Positions 32,435 to 40,868 of a stretch of 64,000 nucleotides of DNA are shown in pieces. Position 1 is the first letter of the stretch. Each line of letters begins with the position of its first letter. The notes below the pieces were generated by a model. It was not told the origin of the DNA. It searched no databases and was given only the letters and a program-made list of their open reading frames with translations. This DNA is from Cyanobacteria bacterium SIG26 (GTDB lineage: Bacteria > Cyanobacteriota > Vampirovibrionia > Gastranaerophilales > Gastranaerophilaceae). The stretch is from positions 62,001 to 126,000 of the forward strand of contig SUTS01000005.1 in assembly GCA_015152555.1 (NCBI GenBank), written 5' to 3'. The translations under genes and the position numbers were made by a program.

Positions 32435-32863
32435 CTAACCGCGCAACTTCTGAAAAAAATCTTTTAAAATACTATCACACTGTTCTTCCATTATGCCGCC
32501 ATAAACATCTATTTTTGGGCCTGAAATTTGACGTAAATCAATTTTAGAAGTAAATGCACCATAAACAGAATCATAGCTTCCAAAATAAACAGTTTTTATT
32601 CTGGATTGTAAAATTGCCCAACCACACATAGGACAAGGCTCCAATGTTACATACAACTCACATCCATCAAGCCGCCAATTATTTAAAACTGATTCTGCCT
32701 GTTTAATTGCTAAAATTTCAGCATGAGCAGTTACATCATTATCTTTTTCACGAGAATTGCAGGCCGCGGCAATAACTTTTCCTTCTTTTACAATCACAGC
32801 CCCAACAGGAATCTCACCTTGAGATTGTTTAGCAATATCCAACGCCAATGACATAAATTCCAT
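32435..32863 (-). CDS. tadA: tRNA-specific adenosine deaminase TadA
   Basis: 142 residues. GEIPVGAVIVKEGKVIAAAC, T-A-H-A-E-I-L-A-I and TLEPCPMCGWAILQSRI carry the zinc ligands (His and two Cys) and the catalytic Glu of the cytidine-deaminase fold. TadA converts A34 to inosine in tRNA-Arg(ACG). It begins two bases after the stop of the histidine kinase gene, so it is cotranscribed with the two-component system. Confidence 0.95.
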   Translation of the reverse strand: MEFMSLALDIAKQSQGEIPVGAVIVKEGKVIAAACNSREKDNDVTAHAEILAIKQAESVLNNWRLDGCELYVTLEPCPMCGWAILQSRIKTVYFGSYDSVYGAFTSKIDLRQISGPKIDVYGGIMEEQCDSILKDFFQKLRG

Positions 32864-32865
32864 AA

Positions 32866-34554
32866 TTATATTTCCTTAAAAAGCCCTATAGTTATAGTTG
32901 CACAGAAACCATATTCTTCATCAGAAGATAATCTAATAGAACCACCCATTGCTTCAATCAAACCCTTAACAATAAACAATCCTAACCCTGACCCTCTTGT
33001 TGTTCGTGTCATATTATCATCTAAACGAACAAACTTTTCAAATAAAGAATTCAATTTTTTAACAGGTATAACCTCGCATTTATTTTTAACTTGAATTACA
33101 GCAACCCCATCGGATTGTTGAACCTCAACTATTATTTGGGTTTCCGGAGTAGCATATTTTACGGCATTTTCAAACAAATTAACCAAGACTTGCTCCAAGC
33201 GACCTTTATCAGCATACACTTGAGGGAAATCATCCGGTAAAGTTACAACAATTTCATGCCCGTCATTTTTACGTAACAAGAGTTGAGATTGTTCTAAAAC
33301 TTCATTTAGCCAAACTGGCCCATTATTTGTCTGGAGCCTCATACCTTCAATATCAGGTATCGTTAACAAATCCTCTATTAAACGTTTTAATCGTTCTGAT
33401 TGCTCTTTGATTATACGCAGAGATTTTTGTTTTGTTTCTTCATCAATAACAATATCTTGTCTCATAAGACGAGAAGTATACCCTTGAATGCTTGTTAAAG
33501 GGGTACGAAGTTCATGACTTACAGTATCAATTAAATTTGAACGAAATTCGTTCAATTGTTTCAATTCAATATTCTTACGTTTTAATTGTATATAAGACTT
33601 ATGGATTTCAGAAGCCATATTATTAAATTCATTTGCCAAAAACACTATTTCATAAGGTGTAAAAGTTGTAGTAAGTAAACGAATTTGACGTTGGTAATTA
33701 CCTTTTGAAAGCGCAATAACAGCTTTAAACAACTGACGTATATTTATGTACAAATAATAAATATAAAAACCAATTAAAAGCATCATAGATAAAATTGCAA
33801 CAAGAACCGATAAAATAATTTTCACACGGTTATCCAAGATAGCTTTTTTAGTGATTCTGTCAGTAGTATTAACAACAACCGTCAACTCAGGATTTTTACG
33901 ATATAAATAAACAATCGGCCTATTTTTTTCATCACCAAAAATTACCGGAACATTCTCAATTTTATCAGATGGAATTAAATCTAAAGTTTCTTGAAATGCA
34001 TCAGGAGTAAAATTATGAGAAGAAATTAAATGGTTTCTTTTATCCATAATATAAACTTGGCGCCCATCATTTTCTAAAGATTTAAACAAATTTGAATCCC
34101 AATTTGAAGTGCTAAAAACAACAACCAAAAATGAACCATCTTTCATTTTTGTAGATAACACTGGTTTTTCTTGCATTCCGGCTTCTAAAGCGATTTTTTC
34201 AAACTCTTGTTGAGATTTCGCAATAATAATTTTTTCACAATCAGTATAACGATTTGAAAAATCTTTAATAAATTTAACTTTAGAGACCTCAGACGGCAAA
34301 TATTCCAAAGTATCTGCAATCTGTCCGAGAGTTAACTCATTGGTTTTTATCAAAAAGTCAATCTCGTCTGAAACCATACTTGCAACAAGTATTGCAGATT
34401 CTCTTAATTGATGCCTCACTGAATGTTGATTTATATTATTAATAATAAAACCACTAATAGAAATCGGAATTACGACCGCAATAAAAAAAACGATTGCAAT
34501 TTGTTCGATAATTTTTAATTTTTTTAATTCGTAACTATACTTTTTCATAATCAC
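32866..34554 (-). CDS. Membrane sensor histidine kinase
   Basis: 562 residues. Two membrane helices (about 16-40 and 245-270) enclose a large periplasmic sensor region; a HAMP-like linker (about 270-325) precedes the HisKA H-box DTVSHELRTPLTSIQGY (phospho-His near residue 349) and an HATPase_c domain with N box NLFENAVKYA and G box RGSGLGLFIVKGLIEAMGG. The signal is unknown. Translation starts at GTG (34554), overlapping the regulator's stop by four bases, or at ATG 34548. Confidence 0.94.
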   Translation of the reverse strand: MIMKKYSYELKKLKIIEQIAIVFFIAVVIPISISGFIINNINQHSVRHQLRESAILVASMVSDEIDFLIKTNELTLGQIADTLEYLPSEVSKVKFIKDFSNRYTDCEKIIIAKSQQEFEKIALEAGMQEKPVLSTKMKDGSFLVVVFSTSNWDSNLFKSLENDGRQVYIMDKRNHLISSHNFTPDAFQETLDLIPSDKIENVPVIFGDEKNRPIVYLYRKNPELTVVVNTTDRITKKAILDNRVKIILSVLVAILSMMLLIGFYIYYLYINIRQLFKAVIALSKGNYQRQIRLLTTTFTPYEIVFLANEFNNMASEIHKSYIQLKRKNIELKQLNEFRSNLIDTVSHELRTPLTSIQGYTSRLMRQDIVIDEETKQKSLRIIKEQSERLKRLIEDLLTIPDIEGMRLQTNNGPVWLNEVLEQSQLLLRKNDGHEIVVTLPDDFPQVYADKGRLEQVLVNLFENAVKYATPETQIIVEVQQSDGVAVIQVKNKCEVIPVKKLNSLFEKFVRLDDNMTRTTRGSGLGLFIVKGLIEAMGGSIRLSSDEEYGFCATITIGLFKEI

Positions 34555-35270
34555 ACTCGAGCAAACGGAGTTAATTTATACCCTACATTGGTAACCGTAT
34601 GCAAATATACAGGTTGTTTTGCATTAGCTTCAATTTTATTGCGCAATCCACCAACATGTACTCTTAACATACGCACATCCTCATTACTATCATAACCCCA
34701 AACCTCATCTAATAAAGTTGCCAAAGTTACAGGATTATTAAAATGTTGCATTAAGCAATATAAAATTTCAAATTCAGTAGGAGTTAATTTTACTCGACGA
34801 TTAACAATAACAGCTTCCAAGGATTCAGGGAAAATTTCAATATCACCACATTTTAATATTTCATTTGATAACGAATTTTCTTCCTCAACCACTACGGAAT
34901 TTCGTCTTAATAACACTCTAATTCTTAATAATACCTCTTGAATATCAAAAGGTTTGACCAAATAATCATCAGCCCCACAATCAAAACCGGAAGTTTTATC
35001 CTCTATCGTACCTTTTGCAGTTAGCATCAGAATAGGAATAGCCAATTTTGCTTGCCTAATATTTTTACAAACATCAAACCCGTTCATTTTAGGCATCATA
35101 ACATCCAACAGAATCAAATCATAAGTATTATTTAAAGCTTTATTTAAGCCTTCAAGGCCATCTTTTGCAGTATCCACAAAATACCCGCTACTTGCGATAT
35201 CAAACTCTAACAACTCTCTGATCTCATCATCATCATCAACAATTAAAATTCGTTTTTGTACTTCTGGCAT
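34551..35270 (-). CDS. OmpR-family response regulator
   Basis: 239 residues. The receiver domain has the acidic pair in ILIVDDDDEIRELL, phospho-acceptor Asp in DLILLDVMMPKMNG (residue about 56) and Lys in DYLVKPFDIQEVL. The C-terminal winged helix (about 135-235) has LTPTEFEILYCLMQHFNNPV and RVHVGGLRNKIEA. It pairs with the kinase whose gene overlaps by four bases. The general type resembles cyanobacterial RpaA/RpaB-like regulators, but orthology is not established. AAGGGAG precedes the ATG. Confidence 0.94.
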   Translation of the reverse strand: MPEVQKRILIVDDDDEIRELLEFDIASSGYFVDTAKDGLEGLNKALNNTYDLILLDVMMPKMNGFDVCKNIRQAKLAIPILMLTAKGTIEDKTSGFDCGADDYLVKPFDIQEVLLRIRVLLRRNSVVVEEENSLSNEILKCGDIEIFPESLEAVIVNRRVKLTPTEFEILYCLMQHFNNPVTLATLLDEVWGYDSNEDVRMLRVHVGGLRNKIEANAKQPVYLHTVTNVGYKLTPFARV

Positions 35271-35368
35271 AAAAACTCCCTTATTTATGTGTTAATTGTA
35301 CAAAACATCCATATATTTTTCAAGAAAATACACTGATAAATGTTAAGAAAATGAAAATATAAAGCTAA

Positions 35369-36571
35369 TTAATCAGGGATTACGAATGTTTGTTTTTCAA
35401 ACCGTGGTTCATATTTTGTTAACTCCCAAGGACTAATTTGGGATAGTTTAAAATCATCTTCTGCACCAGGGAAATCTTCAATTTGTCTTTTAGCAAACGC
35501 TCTTTCCGCATACAAAGACACTAATTCTTTTGCAAATTTATTATTATTTTCAGCATATTCTATTAAACTATCATAAAGGTCAATCGCTCCGACGTAATCT
35601 CCCGCCAAATAAGAGACATAAGCTTTATCACTTGTAATATAGAACCATTTATTTATATCGTTTTGATCTAACGAAGCTAATAAATTATCATAATCATAAA
35701 TTATTCCATCTGTAATATTATTTTCTATTTTAAACATAGATTTTATCCAAACCAATTGAGATTCTTCATCTATATTTGTTTTTTTATTAGTTGCAAGTTC
35801 GTTAAACAAATCAATTGCCTCATTAGGATTTGATAATTGTTTTTTCAAATACAATATATTACCAAGCCTAATTATATCCTTTTTAACATCAAAATTTTCG
35901 CCTGATAATTTCACACTTTTCTCATAATCAGAAAGAGCACCCTTCAAATCTTTTGACATATATTTTGCAACGGCAGAATAATCATAATTATCTACATTTA
36001 AAGGATAAAACCAACTATAAAACTTTAACACCTTAAGAGCAGAAGAATAATTATGTTTCTTGTAAACATTAACTTTTATAGATTGCTGTAGAAACAAAGC
36101 CGGCAAAAACAACAACCCTACTAAACAAATAATTACAACAGCTCGTCCAATATAAATTTTCCTGTAATTCCTAAATTTTTCCTTAGAAATCGGAGGTCGA
36201 AACTTTATTAAATCATATTTACCAAAGCGACTTTCTAAGTAATTATTATATTTTTTTGAACAAATTACCCTTACTCCACAAACAATAAAAAGCCATATCA
36301 ATTCCGCAATTATAAAATTCAAAATCGTTATTTGGAAATGAATAAATACCAAATATATAATTACGGTCGCCCAAATATAAGATCTTTTTATAAATTTATC
36401 CATTTCAAAACGATATTCCAATGTTCGGCCAACATCTTTTTTAGGAATTGATTTATTATAAAAGCACCCGTTATTGCGCAAGAAACAATAATTTCTAAAG
36501 ACAGAATTTCCTGACTTATCAACATAATATAATATAGGATTTGCAATTGAATTTAATATTTTTCTTAACAT
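35369..36571 (-). CDS. TPR-containing membrane protein of unknown function
   Basis: 400 residues. Two closely spaced hydrophobic helices near 65-100 (YIWATVIIYLVFIHFQITIL, NFIIAELIWLFIVCGV) and a third near 135-150 (VVIICLVGLLFLPALFL) anchor the protein; the remainder is TPR-like helical repeats (NYDYSAVAKYMSKDLKGALS; AYVSYLAGDYVGAIDLYDSL; AYAERAFAKRQIEDFPGAED). A periplasmic or cytoplasmic scaffold is likely. It starts 17 bases after the DUF429-like gene. Confidence 0.75.
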   Translation of the reverse strand: MLRKILNSIANPILYYVDKSGNSVFRNYCFLRNNGCFYNKSIPKKDVGRTLEYRFEMDKFIKRSYIWATVIIYLVFIHFQITILNFIIAELIWLFIVCGVRVICSKKYNNYLESRFGKYDLIKFRPPISKEKFRNYRKIYIGRAVVIICLVGLLFLPALFLQQSIKVNVYKKHNYSSALKVLKFYSWFYPLNVDNYDYSAVAKYMSKDLKGALSDYEKSVKLSGENFDVKKDIIRLGNILYLKKQLSNPNEAIDLFNELATNKKTNIDEESQLVWIKSMFKIENNITDGIIYDYDNLLASLDQNDINKWFYITSDKAYVSYLAGDYVGAIDLYDSLIEYAENNNKFAKELVSLYAERAFAKRQIEDFPGAEDDFKLSQISPWELTKYEPRFEKQTFVIPD

Positions 36572-36588
36572 AATATATTCGCTACAAA

Positions 36589-37260
36589 TTAAACTAAAAC
36601 ACTATGATTATTTAATTTTCTTTCAAAATCATACACCTCAGTGGAGATATTCAAATTTTCTTTTAAATCAATAACATCCATCCCTCTAAAATTATATATT
36701 ACATCAATTTTATCAGGATTTTTGGCATATTCTTTAGCTAAAACAGCACCCAAAATAGCCTCCAAATGGGACATCGGCATCATATTTACAGGTAAATCTT
36801 CAAACCCCCACTCATATTTTAACGCCTGCTGTAAAAACTTACAATCAGCAGGAGACCTATCCTTATAACACGAATTCAAATGCATACTTTGTCTTGTCAT
36901 ATAAATATCAAAACGATTTACTGTAATTCCTCTTGCGACTAATTCCTTAAAATATTCACTACCGCGATTTGAATGTCTTTGAGTCCAATTATCTCTATTC
37001 GGAATCAATTTATTTGTTGAAACGAATTGATATGGTTTAGCTAAAACTCTCCACTTACCTTCCAACATTGTTCTATCAGAAGGTATTGAAACGCAAATTT
37101 TAGAATCCTTTAATGAAGAAAAATTTTCAAAAAAGAACATTACATCATTCATTTTATACAATTTATCGATTAAAATAATTTTATTATCTTCATCTATTAC
37201 AGCTACCCCTGAATCCATTGTTGAACCTGAAGCCAAAGATAACCCGATATAATAATTCAT
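36589..37260 (-). CDS. DUF429-like (RNase H-fold) protein
   Basis: 223 residues. The N-terminus YIGLSLASGSTMDSGVAVID and the region KICVSIPSDRTMLEG fit an RNase H-like/DUF429 domain in which acidic and Arg residues line an active site (SNRGSEYFKELVARGITVNR). Enzymatic activity is not established for the family and my assignment is tentative. AGGAG six bases before the ATG. It follows map by nine bases in a minus-strand operon. Confidence 0.55.
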   Translation of the reverse strand: MNYYIGLSLASGSTMDSGVAVIDEDNKIILIDKLYKMNDVMFFFENFSSLKDSKICVSIPSDRTMLEGKWRVLAKPYQFVSTNKLIPNRDNWTQRHSNRGSEYFKELVARGITVNRFDIYMTRQSMHLNSCYKDRSPADCKFLQQALKYEWGFEDLPVNMMPMSHLEAILGAVLAKEYAKNPDKIDVIYNFRGMDVIDLKENLNISTEVYDFERKLNNHSVLV

Positions 37261-37269
37261 TCAAATCTC

Positions 37270-38022
37270 CTAATTCATCAATTTTGTAGTAATTAACGGC
37301 CCATCATCTGTTGCGATAACGGTATGCTCAAAATGCGCAGAAGGTTTACCATCTTTTGTACTAACAGTCCATCCGTCTTGTTCCACAAAAACATCATCAC
37401 CGCCTAAATTAAACATCGGCTCAATTGCAATTGCAATATTTGGGCGGATTAAAGTATTATCACCCACACTGTAATTGAACAAAAACGGATCCTCATGCAT
37501 TTCATGCCCGACACCGTGACCGCCATATTGACGAACAATACCCATATTTTCCCTAATAGCAACAGATTCTATCGCTTTTGAAATATCATCCAAAACATTA
37601 CCCGGACACATTTTTTCAATACCGGCATATAAAGATTCTTCTGTAGCCTTCATTAGTCTTTTTATATCATCAGAAACATTACCAACTGCATAAGACCACG
37701 CACTATCTCCAACTAAACCGCCATAAGTCGCGCCAACATCGATTGCAATTATATCACCTTCTTTTAATATAACATCTTCAGAAGGAATACCGTGTACGAC
37801 TTGTTGATTAATTGAGGTACAAATACACGCAGGAAACCCACTATAACCTAAAAATGTCGGAATAGCACGATTCTCTTTTATAATATTCATTGCGATATTA
37901 TCTAATTCTTTTGTTGAAATTCCCGGCTCTACAACCTCTTTCATTTTTTGATGGACAAGCGCAACAATATGTCCGGCATGTCTCATTCTTTTAATTTCAT
38001 CTCTTGATTTTTTATTTATCAT
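37270..38022 (-). CDS. map: Type I methionine aminopeptidase
   Basis: 250 residues from the ATG at 38022 (AGGAAAAAT upstream; the in-frame ATG at 38061 lacks one). The five metal ligands of MetAP1 are present: D in IAIDVGATYGG, D in VGDSAWSY, H in QYGGHGVGHEMHED, E in IEPMF and E in AHFEHTV. It removes N-terminal Met from new proteins. It lies 54 bases after tmk and is probably cotranscribed with it and the DUF429-like gene. Confidence 0.96.
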   Translation of the reverse strand: MINKKSRDEIKRMRHAGHIVALVHQKMKEVVEPGISTKELDNIAMNIIKENRAIPTFLGYSGFPACICTSINQQVVHGIPSEDVILKEGDIIAIDVGATYGGLVGDSAWSYAVGNVSDDIKRLMKATEESLYAGIEKMCPGNVLDDISKAIESVAIRENMGIVRQYGGHGVGHEMHEDPFLFNYSVGDNTLIRPNIAIAIEPMFNLGGDDVFVEQDGWTVSTKDGKPSAHFEHTVIATDDGPLITTKLMN

Positions 38023-38076
38023 AATTTTTCCTACTCTTACATCCAGATTAGCACAAAACACAAGCTAAAATCAAAT

Positions 38077-38688
38077 TTATAAAAGGCCTTCAACAATATT
38101 TATAACATCAATTTTAACTTTATCTATAGATTTTGTAGAATCAACGACTTTGATACGTTCAGGTTCTTGTTTAGCGATTTCTAAATACCCGTTACGAACC
38201 CTATTAAAAAATTCTTTACCTGCACTTTCCATACGATCTTTCTCTTGCCCTACCCTTTGCATAGAAGTTTCAATATCAACATCAAAGACCAACGTCAAAT
38301 CAGGCTTTCTATTATTTGTTGCAAGCGCATTAAGCTTATTAATTTGTTCAATATCTAACCCTCTGCCATAACCTTGATAAGCCACAGAACTATCAGTATG
38401 CCTGTCACAAAGAACAATCTTACCTTTTTCTATTGCAGGATTCACAATAACATCAATATTTTGGGCTCTATCTGCTAAAAACAAGAATGATTCACATCTG
38501 TCAGAAACTTCTCCATCATAGTTCAACAAAATTTCTCTGACTTTTTCACCCAAACCTTTACCCCCGGGTTCCCTTGTCACAACAACTTCATAACCTTTTT
38601 GTTCTAAATATTCTTTTAATAAATTCAACTGAGTTGTTTTTCCACAACCATCAGCACCCTCAAATGTAATAAATAAACCTTTTTCCAT
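38077..38688 (-). CDS. tmk: Thymidylate kinase
   Basis: 203 residues. P-loop FEGADGCGKTTQLNLL, DR motif in VLCDRHTDSSVAYQGYGRGL and REPGG near residue 40 are Tmk signatures; the LID lacks extra residues. It phosphorylates dTMP to dTDP. AGAGGGA precedes the ATG. It is the first gene after the RNase P RNA terminator. Thymidine salvage (tdk at 57680) feeds the same pool. Confidence 0.97.
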   Translation of the reverse strand: MEKGLFITFEGADGCGKTTQLNLLKEYLEQKGYEVVVTREPGGKGLGEKVREILLNYDGEVSDRCESFLFLADRAQNIDVIVNPAIEKGKIVLCDRHTDSSVAYQGYGRGLDIEQINKLNALATNNRKPDLTLVFDVDIETSMQRVGQEKDRMESAGKEFFNRVRNGYLEIAKQEPERIKVVDSTKSIDKVKIDVINIVEGLL

Positions 38689-38731
38689 AAATCCCTCTTT
38701 TTAAAATTTATTATAGCGCAAAAATATTGAA

Positions 38732-38760
38732 AAATGACGAACCTCTAAGATCCGTCATTT
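38732..38760 (-). terminator. Intrinsic terminator downstream of RNase P RNA
   Basis: On the minus strand AAATGACG pairs with CGTCATTT around a 13-base loop and is followed by a T-rich tract. It is placed just after the RNA's 3' end and before tmk. Confidence 0.75.
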
Positions 38761-38769
38761 ATAAAAAAT

Positions 38770-39110
38770 AAAGTAGCCCGTAAGCCGTGTTCTGTTTTAG
38801 ATAATCATCTGTCTGGTATTAGGATTACTCCTAATCTCTAGCGATTTTTCCGAAGTTGGCGAACAACCTTTATAACCTTCGAGTCAATCTTGCATCCAAC
38901 CGGGGTTTACCTAGCTGATACCTCTCGATATCACTGGTGAAGCTCTTAACTCACCGTTGCACCATCGCCTGTGACATATAGTCCATCGGCAGTCTACATT
39001 TCTGTGGCACTATCCACCGACTCACATCGTCCGGAGTTTCTCCGGCGGCCTGTTCTGAGATGCACGGACTTTCCTCACCTGAAATTCAGGCGCGATTATC
39101 CGACTACTTT
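38770..39110 (-). ncRNA. rnpB: RNase P RNA (bacterial type A)
   Basis: About 341 bases on the minus strand. The ends pair as helix P1 (AAAGTAG with CTACTTT). The conserved cores are present: GAGGAAAGTCCGTGC (CR I), CACAGAAA (CR II/III), and ACAGAACACGGCTTACG (CR V) near the 3' end. RNase P RNA is the catalytic subunit that removes 5' leaders from tRNA precursors. It begins seven bases after the stop of the pre-pilin gene, so the promoter must lie inside that gene or the RNA is processed from a common transcript. Confidence 0.95.
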
Positions 39111-39116
39111 ATTATT

Positions 39117-39815
39117 CTATTCAGTTATATCTTTGTTAACCGATACCGCATTTATAGCCCAAGTATCAGCCTTATCAATTTGGACACCACCGTCTGTGGT
39201 TACTTGAATAGTAAACCTATCACGGCTACTTGATGTCGACTCTACTTTACACTCTAGTCCATCATCGTATTTACAAGGCATAGTACTTGCATAAGTTGAA
39301 TCACCTTTATTTGGTCCGGCAGTTCCATTAACATCGACAACGATTGCAAGCTTACTCAGTTCTCCTGTCATATTAAAACCGCTATCATCCATATCTATCC
39401 ACCACATTATGCCATCACCTGTGCTATGGACCGCGTAAAAGTCAAAACCGTCGTCTACGTTGATAGAAAGCTTATCATAAAACAAAGTTGCAAATTTTTC
39501 TGTTACATCAAGATCACATGTTATAGCACCGGTATTTTCAGCACCGCCCCATTTGACACAATTTGCGTATCCACACTCATCATCAAATCCGATTCTCGGA
39601 TCAGAAGCCGCAGTTTTATCAGGATAACAAGCTTCATCATTTATCAAATCACTAACAACAGCTTGTACCGCATAAAAAGCACGTTTAGCCATCAAGGTAT
39701 TTTGATTTGGGAGCGAATTAAAAATAATTGGCATTAAAATTGCACACAATACAGCGATAACACCGAGAGCAACTAACAATTCAGTAAGAGTAAAAGCTTT
39801 ATAAAATCTTTTCAT
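39117..39815 (-). CDS. Type IV pre-pilin-like protein
   Basis: 232 residues. After a six-residue leader the class III signal KAFTLTELLVALGVIAVLCA is cut before Phe; residue +5 is the conserved Glu, and the hydrophobic helix follows. The globular part has several cysteines and Asp/Asn-rich loops (DLINDEACYPDKTAASDPRI; DDGFDFYAVHSTGDGIMWW). The -1 residue is Ala rather than the usual Gly. Probably a minor pseudopilin-type exported protein. GAGGAT precedes the ATG. Confidence 0.85.
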   Translation of the reverse strand: MKRFYKAFTLTELLVALGVIAVLCAILMPIIFNSLPNQNTLMAKRAFYAVQAVVSDLINDEACYPDKTAASDPRIGFDDECGYANCVKWGGAENTGAITCDLDVTEKFATLFYDKLSINVDDGFDFYAVHSTGDGIMWWIDMDDSGFNMTGELSKLAIVVDVNGTAGPNKGDSTYASTMPCKYDDGLECKVESTSSSRDRFTIQVTTDGGVQIDKADTWAINAVSVNKDITE

Positions 39816-39861
39816 ATTAATATCCTCAACTCAAAATATATTCTTATTATATCATATACAG

Positions 39862-39890
39862 TTGTATTTTTCAACACGATATGTTATACT
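39862..39890 (+). promoter_or_regulatory. Sigma70-like promoter of the structured-leader gene
   Basis: TTGTAT (39862-39867), a 17-base spacer and TATACT (39885-39890). The start predicted near 39897 gives a leader of about 180 bases. Confidence 0.6.
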
Positions 39891-39896
39891 GGTAGT

Positions 39897-40078
39897 AGTT
39901 AGAAAACCAAAGAGGGCTTTAAATTTGTAATGGATTGTAAATTTTTATTTACAAAATAGCAAAATAATCCATTCAGACGAGTTAATAACACATCACACAT
40001 TTTATAATGTGTAAAACACGAAAACACGAATATTTAGGATTTATGCATCCTTAAATAGAAGTAAAAGGGTTAGTGACT
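39897..40078 (+). promoter_or_regulatory. Long structured 5' leader, possibly a regulatory RNA
   Basis: An outer pair AATGGATT (39929-39936) and AATCCATT (39966-39973) encloses a hairpin GTAAAT/ATTTAC (39937-39942, 39947-39952). A CACATT/AATGTG hairpin follows near 39996-40012, and AGGAT/ATCCT (near 40037-40052) ends just before the ribosome site AAAAGGG. No known riboswitch was recognised. Confidence 0.45.
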
Positions 40079-40468
40079 ATGGTCGATAACAGATCAGCAG
40101 GTTACTTTGGTATAGGCGGAGCTTTTAATTTTAAAAGCGGAGATATATCAGGTACAGCTGCAAAACTATCAGATGATAAAATGGGCCAAGGCGGCGAATA
40201 TTTTTCTCAACGAGGTGGTGAGGAAGAAATGCCTATGCCTAACAATCAATATATGGATCAAAGTGCGGTTTTGCGCGCAACACTTAATTCTCTTGCAATG
40301 ATGAATGTTGCAAACGTTTTGAACGCAAAAAAACGTAAAGCTGTAATGGATGAAGAAGACAAAATTACACAAGACTTGAAAGAAGTCTTAAAACTAAAAA
40401 AAGAAAAACTACTAGCCCAAAATAATTATCACGATGACGAAGATTTATTTGATGACGAAGAAGAATAA
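40079..40468 (+). CDS. Small acidic-tailed protein of unknown function
   Basis: 129 residues. The N-terminus has AGYFGIGGAFNFKSGDIS, a glycine/aromatic motif; residues about 60-85 form a helix rich in Ala/Met/Asn (RATLNSLAMMNVANVLNA); the C-terminus is charged helical ending in an Asp/Glu run. No signal peptide. The ATG at 40079 is chosen (AAAAGGG ten bases before); a GTG two codons upstream is an alternative. It is transcribed from a promoter with a long structured leader. Confidence 0.65.
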   Translation: MVDNRSAGYFGIGGAFNFKSGDISGTAAKLSDDKMGQGGEYFSQRGGEEEMPMPNNQYMDQSAVLRATLNSLAMMNVANVLNAKKRKAVMDEEDKITQDLKEVLKLKKEKLLAQNNYHDDEDLFDDEEE

Positions 40469-40478
40469 AAACTTCTTA

Positions 40479-40625
40479 TTACTTATTTTGTTGAGTCAAA
40501 TAAACTTCCGCTAACTTTCCTGAACGCGGTTTTTGAAAACGAATTTCACGTTTTTCAGGTTCTTTCGGCTTGAATTCATCTTTTTGATACCCATACAAAA
40601 ATTTCATAAATTCTTTACTGTACAT
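40479..40625 (-). CDS. 48-residue small protein
   Basis: An ATG at 40625 with AAGGAG five bases upstream opens a 48-codon frame ending at TAA 40479-40481. The product is basic and helical (MYSKEFMKFLYGYQKDEFKP; IRFQKPRSGKLAEVYLTQQN), without a membrane segment. A perfect ribosome site and regular codon use support a real gene. It converges on the preceding plus-strand gene. Confidence 0.55.
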   Translation of the reverse strand: MYSKEFMKFLYGYQKDEFKPKEPEKREIRFQKPRSGKLAEVYLTQQNK

Positions 40626-40868
40626 AATACTCCTTACACACATGAGCAATTTAAAACTTCACACATATATATAAAAACATGTTTTATGAAAAAATTGCGT
40701 AATATAAACAAAATGTTACAAACTTAGTATTTGAAATATTACCCTGTTGAATAAGTAGTTTTACTAATGTTTTAAACATCATAAAAAGTAAATAATCTGG
40801 TATAAGTTTGTTTTTTAAATAAAACTTTTGTTTATTTTGAACAAAACTCATAAAACAAGGAGGTAAAA

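Noticed and set aside
40533-40727. 64-codon plus-strand frame
   Set aside because: Phe-rich AT-biased translation with no ribosome site, and it opposes the better supported 48-codon gene.
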